Positions 58,938 through 64,000 of a stretch of DNA of 64,000 nucleotides are shown here, piece by piece; within the stretch, counting starts at the first letter, position 1; every line of letters begins with the position of its first letter. Position numbers and translations under genes: made by a program. Location of the stretch: contig CM054179.1 of assembly GCA_028829895.1 (NCBI GenBank), positions 39,922,617 to 39,986,616 on the forward strand. Direction: 5' to 3'. This DNA is from Sinotaia quadrata. Lineage: Eukaryota > Mollusca > Gastropoda > Architaenioglossa > Viviparidae. The notes below the pieces were generated by a model, which was not told where the DNA came from, made no database searches, and saw only the letters and a list, made by a program, of their open reading frames with translations.

Positions 58938-59445
58938 TACACGATGAACCTGACTTGTATGTCCTATACTCTTTAAATGACACGATGAACCTGACTGCTA
59001 TGTCCTATACACATTAAATGACACGATAAACCTGACTGCTGTGACCTATACACATTAAATGACACGATAAACCTGACTGCTGTGTCCTATACACATTAAA
59101 TGACACGATGAACCTGACTGCTATGTCCTATACACATTAAATGACACGATAAACCTGACTGCTGTGTCCTATACACATTAAATGACACGATAAACCTGAC
59201 TGCTGTGTCCTATACACATTAAATGACACGATGAACCTGACTGCTGTGTCCTATACACATTAAATGACACGATAAACCTGACTGCTGTGTCCTATACACA
59301 TTAAATGACACGATAAACCTGACTGCTATGTCCTATACACATTAAATGACACGATAAACCTGACTGCTATGTCATATACACATTAAATGACACGATAAAC
59401 CTGACTGCTGTGTCCTATAAACATTAAATGACACGTTTTGTAGTC
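58938..59445. repeat. 41-bp minisatellite, about 12 units
   Basis: GACACGATAAACCTGACTGC followed by TGTGTCCTATACACATTAA. Variants GATGAAC/GATAAAC and GCTATG/GCTGTG are interspersed. Confidence 0.97.
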
Positions 59446-60185
59446 TACACACAAAGGATTAAGTTGCTTTTGTTTAAGCATTGTTTTTTGCATATAATGT
59501 ACTTTAAACTCTTAAATAATGCGTATCGAAATCCTACATAGCGTGTGAAAATCTTACATAATGTGCTTTGGCCCATTAAATAATACTAATAGAACTCTTA
59601 CATAATGTGCTTTAATTAAATTGTACGAATTGAACTACGAAATAATCTATTTAGATCTCATAATTAAAGCGAATTGAATTCTTTCATAATGACTACTGAA
59701 CTCTTACATATTTCATCAATATTACATATTGAAGTCTTGAATAGTGCGTTATTGAACATTTCAACAATAAACTAGGGCAGTCTAATTTCTAATTTCTAAT
59801 TACCTCTATCACATCTAAAAACGAAATCAGGACTGTCTATTTTCTACAGTACCTCTATCACATCTTTTTTTTGTTTTTGTAGTGCTCTATGGTACAGTGA
59901 AACTAGATGTATTGTGTACACATGTATCGTAGAGTAAAACGCTTTTGGCATCTCTAGTCCTTTCATTTGGTGGGCCATTTTGACTTCTCTGTTCTGATCG
60001 TATGCCCTATTGGGTGAGCCATTAATTTTGTGCACAACGCGTGTTCATAACCTTTCAGCAAACAGCATTACAACTTGCTTTGGAAAGTTGTATATTACAA
60101 TATTACAGTTTAGTTGCGATTATACATATTTTACATAAAAAAGTATTCCGACTGGGATTTAACGACAAAAAATTTCATCGAGTGA
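59446..60185. other. AT-rich intergenic sequence
   Basis: Diverged CTTACATAATGTGCTTT-like phrases at 59500-59720 look like an eroded repeat. No gene recognised. Confidence 0.5.
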
Positions 60186-60187
60186 AA

Positions 60188-60570
60188 AGGGCTAGGTCAT
60201 GCAATTATGTTACGTACATTGATTACAAAAGGCTAGGTCATGCAATATAGATAGAATTATGTCACGTACATTGATTACAAAGGGCTAGGTCATGCAATAT
60301 AGATGGAATTATGTCACGTACACTGAATACAAAGGGCTAGGTCATGCAATATAGATGGAATTATGTCAGGTACATTGAATACAAAGGACTAGATCATGCA
60401 ATATAGATGGAATTATGTCATGTACACTGAATACAAAGGGCTAGGTCATGCAATATAGACAGAATTATGTCACGTACACTGAATACAAAGGGCTAGATCA
60501 TGCAATATAGATGGAATTATGTCACGTACACTGAATACAAAAGGCTAGGTCATGCAATGCAGATGAAGTT
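60188..60570. repeat. ~52-bp minisatellite, about seven units
   Basis: GGCTAGGTCATGCAATATAG and AATTATGTCACGTACA recur at about 52-bp spacing. The first unit is 10 bp shorter. Confidence 0.96.
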
Positions 60571-60985
60571 CTGTTACGTACCAATGGTAGCCTTGACCAT
60601 CAACAAATATTCTGACGCAACGTCGGAATGGCCGACGACCTCACGTCTTCGTCTACCCATTGAGGATACAGGTGACGGATACTGCATGTCACAAGGGGGT
60701 ACCTGTGGTTACACATTATGTACACAGTCAGCTTGTGATTACAAATAAGTTTAGAACACAGAGCAGCGTGCTACACGGTACACACAATGTATACACATTA
60801 GTCACGACCACAAGCAAGGGAGGGGACTATATCAGAAATAAATTAATTAATTGCACACATACACAGAGTTCCAGAACAAAAGACCATTTGATGTTATGAA
60901 GTGGTGAAATATCATTTCACACCTGAAAACACAATTATACACGCTGGCAACACAATTAAGCACAATGAAAATATGATTACTCATG
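60571..60985. other. Intergenic sequence
   Basis: Unique, moderately GC-rich at 60580-60720. No gene recognised. Confidence 0.5.
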
Positions 60986-60989
60986 CTGA

Positions 60990-61640
60990 CACAATACTAA
61001 AATCATAAATTACACACAAGTAAACGAACTATTACATACACTAAAAGTACTTTTACACACTAAAGGTACTATTACATACTAAAAGTACTTTTACATACTA
61101 AAAGCACCAACACACACTATTACATATAAAGAGTACTTTTACACACTAAAGGCACTATTACATATAAAGAGTACTTTTACACACTAAAGGCACTATTACA
61201 TACTAAAAGTACTTTTACACACTAAAAGCACTATTACACACTAAAAATACGTTTACATACATCAAAAACACAATTACATACACTGACAATAAAATTATAC
61301 ACAATTAAATCCTCGACACAATGTGAAAACATAATTACATATATTGCAAACACCATTATACACAGTGAATACATAATTACACACACTGCAAACACCATTA
61401 TACACAGTGAAAACATAATTACACACACTGCAAACACCATTATACACAGTGAATACATAATTACACACACTGCAAACACCATTATACCAGTGAATACATA
61501 ATTACATATACTGCAAACACCATTATACACAGTGAATGCATAATTACACACACTCTGCAAATATCATTAACCCCATTGGAAACATAATTACACACAGTGA
61601 AAATATTAGACACACTAAATTCATAATTACACATATTATT
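60990..61640. repeat. Two adjoining diverged minisatellites
   Basis: About 61020-61250 repeats TACTTTTACACACTAAAGGC. About 61320-61600 repeats ACACCATTATACACAGTGAA with CATAATTACACACACTGCA at 42 bp. Confidence 0.93.
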
Positions 61641-63110
61641 TTCACACAGATAATTAATCATCAGTACAAATAAATTACATTTTTTTCACATACACATAAA
61701 AAACCAAATTAATATACTTATATAATACAATAGAAGCAAGTATATTTTCAGACATATAAGCAATATATATTTATTTATTTGAATAAATTAACACAAAAAA
61801 ATTAATATTGTTTCAGTCATGCAGACAAAAAAAAATAATATATACACTACTATCTTTTAGAACACATACAAACAAGCACAGATATTTTTCAGACAGTCTT
61901 ATAAATCAATTATTATGCAAATTAATACACTTTTAAACTCACAAACTAGTTGTAATACTCCAGGCACAAATGCAAACACAACTGTAGACATGCACACTTA
62001 CTGATTAATCAATGACAGACACAGTTGTGTGAAGAAATCAATAAAGGAATAAATGGCCATAACATTTAAACAAATTTGAGATTGTTCTCCACAAAGAAAG
62101 TTTTTCAATTAAGAAATAAAATACAAAAATATAACCTTTAATAAATCATGAACATAAGCAAATTCAGTTAAAATAGATAAAAAGAAACTCAAAACAAACC
62201 ATTGGAGAAGAAAGAAATAAGATTACAAAAGTTAACTTTGAATTGATGAGGGAAAAATCAATAACATCAACAAAGAAACCAATTATTCACGAAACAAGCA
62301 AAACTAAATCACGACATCACAATTCTAAAATTAAATATAATCGACTCCATCCAGAAGATTACCCTTTGTGTTAAGATATGAAATTAAATTTAAATGAATA
62401 AAAAATTCAAATAAACAACAACAATTAATACGCAAGAAAACTTTTAACTTTGGCACTTGAATAAGTTGAACTGGTCCATTACCAAACTCATTGCATTTTA
62501 ATAATTATTTTTAAAATATCAAGTTTTCTTTACGTTACCACATTGCTGTTTTAAAAAGAATTTTTCACTTGGCGACTGTGAATCAAGTCAATGAATAATA
62601 TATATATATTTAAAGTGAATGAAATAATATATATTTTTTAAAAGACACTAGTAATTTCGGGCAAACTCTTTCTAAGGGCGATAAATATAATCAAAGATTT
62701 CATTAATGAATTCATACGACTCAAGGCTCATTCAGCTCGTACACAGGATGATATATATTTTCAAAATAACACACTGTGACATGTGTCAATATATTTATAA
62801 CATTATAACCTATTAAAGAGGCGTAGAGTTAAAATTATAACGCTTAAAGTGTTAATGTTCTTACAAATATGCTCTTAAAGTGATGCATTCTCAAAATTAT
62901 AACCTCTTAATGTGATACATTACAACCAACTATTCATTGTAAAAAAAATATTCAACTCCTTCTTCAAGTTTAGATTAAACAATAAATTGTAATCAAATAA
63001 GGAGATATTATTTTCGACATGCTCTGCTAATGTAACAGGACCCCCAAATCCTGCTGAAACAAACAAACAAACAAAAAACATACAAAAACAAAATAATGGT
63101 AAACACGACT
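61641..63110. other. Very AT-rich intergenic sequence
   Basis: No gene, array or element recognised apart from short TA tracts. Confidence 0.6.
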
Positions 63111-63700
63111 ACCGTTGGTCATTTCAAGAAATACAAAAATTTTAGTTCATGGTTGTTCCCTTGTTCCCCCACCCCGCCCCGAGTATATAATTTATGTAAA
63201 ACATAATAATATCATCCAAGCTTTGAGTGAAATAGCTTCATACACCGTGCTCCTACTAAAACGTTCTCTTGCATTAGGCAGTATGGTACCGGAAGTGGCC
63301 AGACAAATTGACTATGACGTGTCGTTGCGCATTTCCGGACAGAGCATGAAAGTGACCGGTCAGATGACTTTGAAGAGGAGAAGCGTCTGCACGCTAGAAA
63401 CGAAATACAAGCCCCCCCCGGCCAGAGTGGTCCTTGATTTCTGGGCAAACTTATCGTCAGTCAAAGATTTGCCGCGTCGCCACGCGAAGATGGGGGTCCT
63501 TTGTTCACATTATGCTCCGTGTGCAAACTAACTGCCTTCATCCGGCGCTGTATTGAGTGCGTAGGAACAAATTGTCATCTCTGCCTCGGAAAATTGGCTC
63601 CCTAAGCGGCTTTGTTTCGCTGGGCCGAGATGTTATTAAATTATCCGTGATCTCTTTTGATCTGATAAAGTGAATTTTCTCTCCGACAAACAACGGTGCA
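63111..63700. other. GC-richer unique island
   Basis: About 400 bp (63240-63690) stands out in GC from very AT-rich flanks. A 138-codon plus frame (63115-63531) and a 78-codon minus frame overlap, neither recognised. CCTTTGTTCA, ATTAAATTA and TTTGATCTGATAAAG resemble Sox, homeodomain and TCF sites. It may be regulatory or an unrecognised exon. Confidence 0.3.
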
Positions 63701-63774
63701 TTTCCAGATCGCGTGGCTTGCTTGGGAATGCACAGAACGTCAAGGGCTGGAGTCCAAGTGGCGTTTGCAGCAAC

Positions 63775-64000
63775 GTAGTGCGGCTTACAGTGGCCATAGG
63801 GTAAACGTGACTTCTAGTGTCACGAATGGCGTTTACTGCACAGTATTACGGCTTACAGAGGCCATAGGGTTAACGTGACTTCTAGTGTCACGAATGGCGT
63901 TTACTGCACAGTATTACGGCTTACAGTGGCCATAGGGTAAACGTGATTTCTTGTGTCACGAGTGGCGTTTGCTGCACCGTATTACGGCTTAATTTGGCTA
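63775..64000. repeat. ~67-bp minisatellite running off the window end
   Basis: GGCTTACAGTGGCCATAGGG and TAGTGTCACGAATGGCGTTT recur three times and continue to the last base. Confidence 0.94.

Overview
This window is a stretch of animal nuclear genome: AT-rich, gene-poor, intron-rich, and saturated with microsatellites and minisatellites. The two genes that can be read in full point to a mollusc, most likely a gastropod. One encodes a neuropeptide precursor ending in NSLFF-amide, which I recognise as the molluscan FFamide/SIFamide-like type. The other encodes a secreted SH3b plus M15-type peptidase. Nothing here looks bacterial, and the species cannot be named from the sequence alone.

Layout. 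Positions 1-137 (+) are the last exon of a chitin-binding (peritrophin-A/CBM14) protein, followed by its 3' region. Tail-to-tail with it, on the minus strand, a six-exon gene runs from 14401 down to 5816. I assembled it by hand from splice sites whose phases all agree. It encodes 246 residues: signal peptide, bacterial-type SH3 domain, cysteine-rich linker, and a zinc D,D-peptidase-like domain with an SxHxxGxAxD motif and a DHIH motif. It has a TATA box, a short leader and a polyadenylation signal. A single exon on the minus strand at 23989-24271 encodes the complete FFamide-type precursor, with its ATG directly after a splice acceptor. A TATA-containing, spliced, ATG-less candidate first exon on the same strand lies at about 43880-44000. 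It could be the promoter of this gene across a long 5'UTR intron, but that is inference. I recognise no gene from 44 to 64 kb.

Repeats make up a large part of the rest. More than 50 tandem arrays are present, many with unrelated units but similar periods of about 35-43 bp. Several sit inside the peptidase introns. Mobile-element remnants include a 598-bp element with long terminal inverted repeats and a 9-bp target duplication (MULE-like), a 179-bp hAT-like MITE, a 236-bp inverted-repeat-bounded element carrying a CRE and an RFX-type half X-box, and a GC-rich dispersed repeat family with copies near 10.4, 51.4 and 52.2 kb.

The three genes share no obvious pathway. The chitin-binding protein and the SH3b-M15 peptidase could both act outside the cell at mucosal, gut or shell-matrix surfaces, the latter plausibly on bacterial peptidoglycan. 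The FFamide precursor is a secretory neuropeptide gene. Most long open frames elsewhere are products of low-complexity or tandem repeats whose period keeps a frame open.
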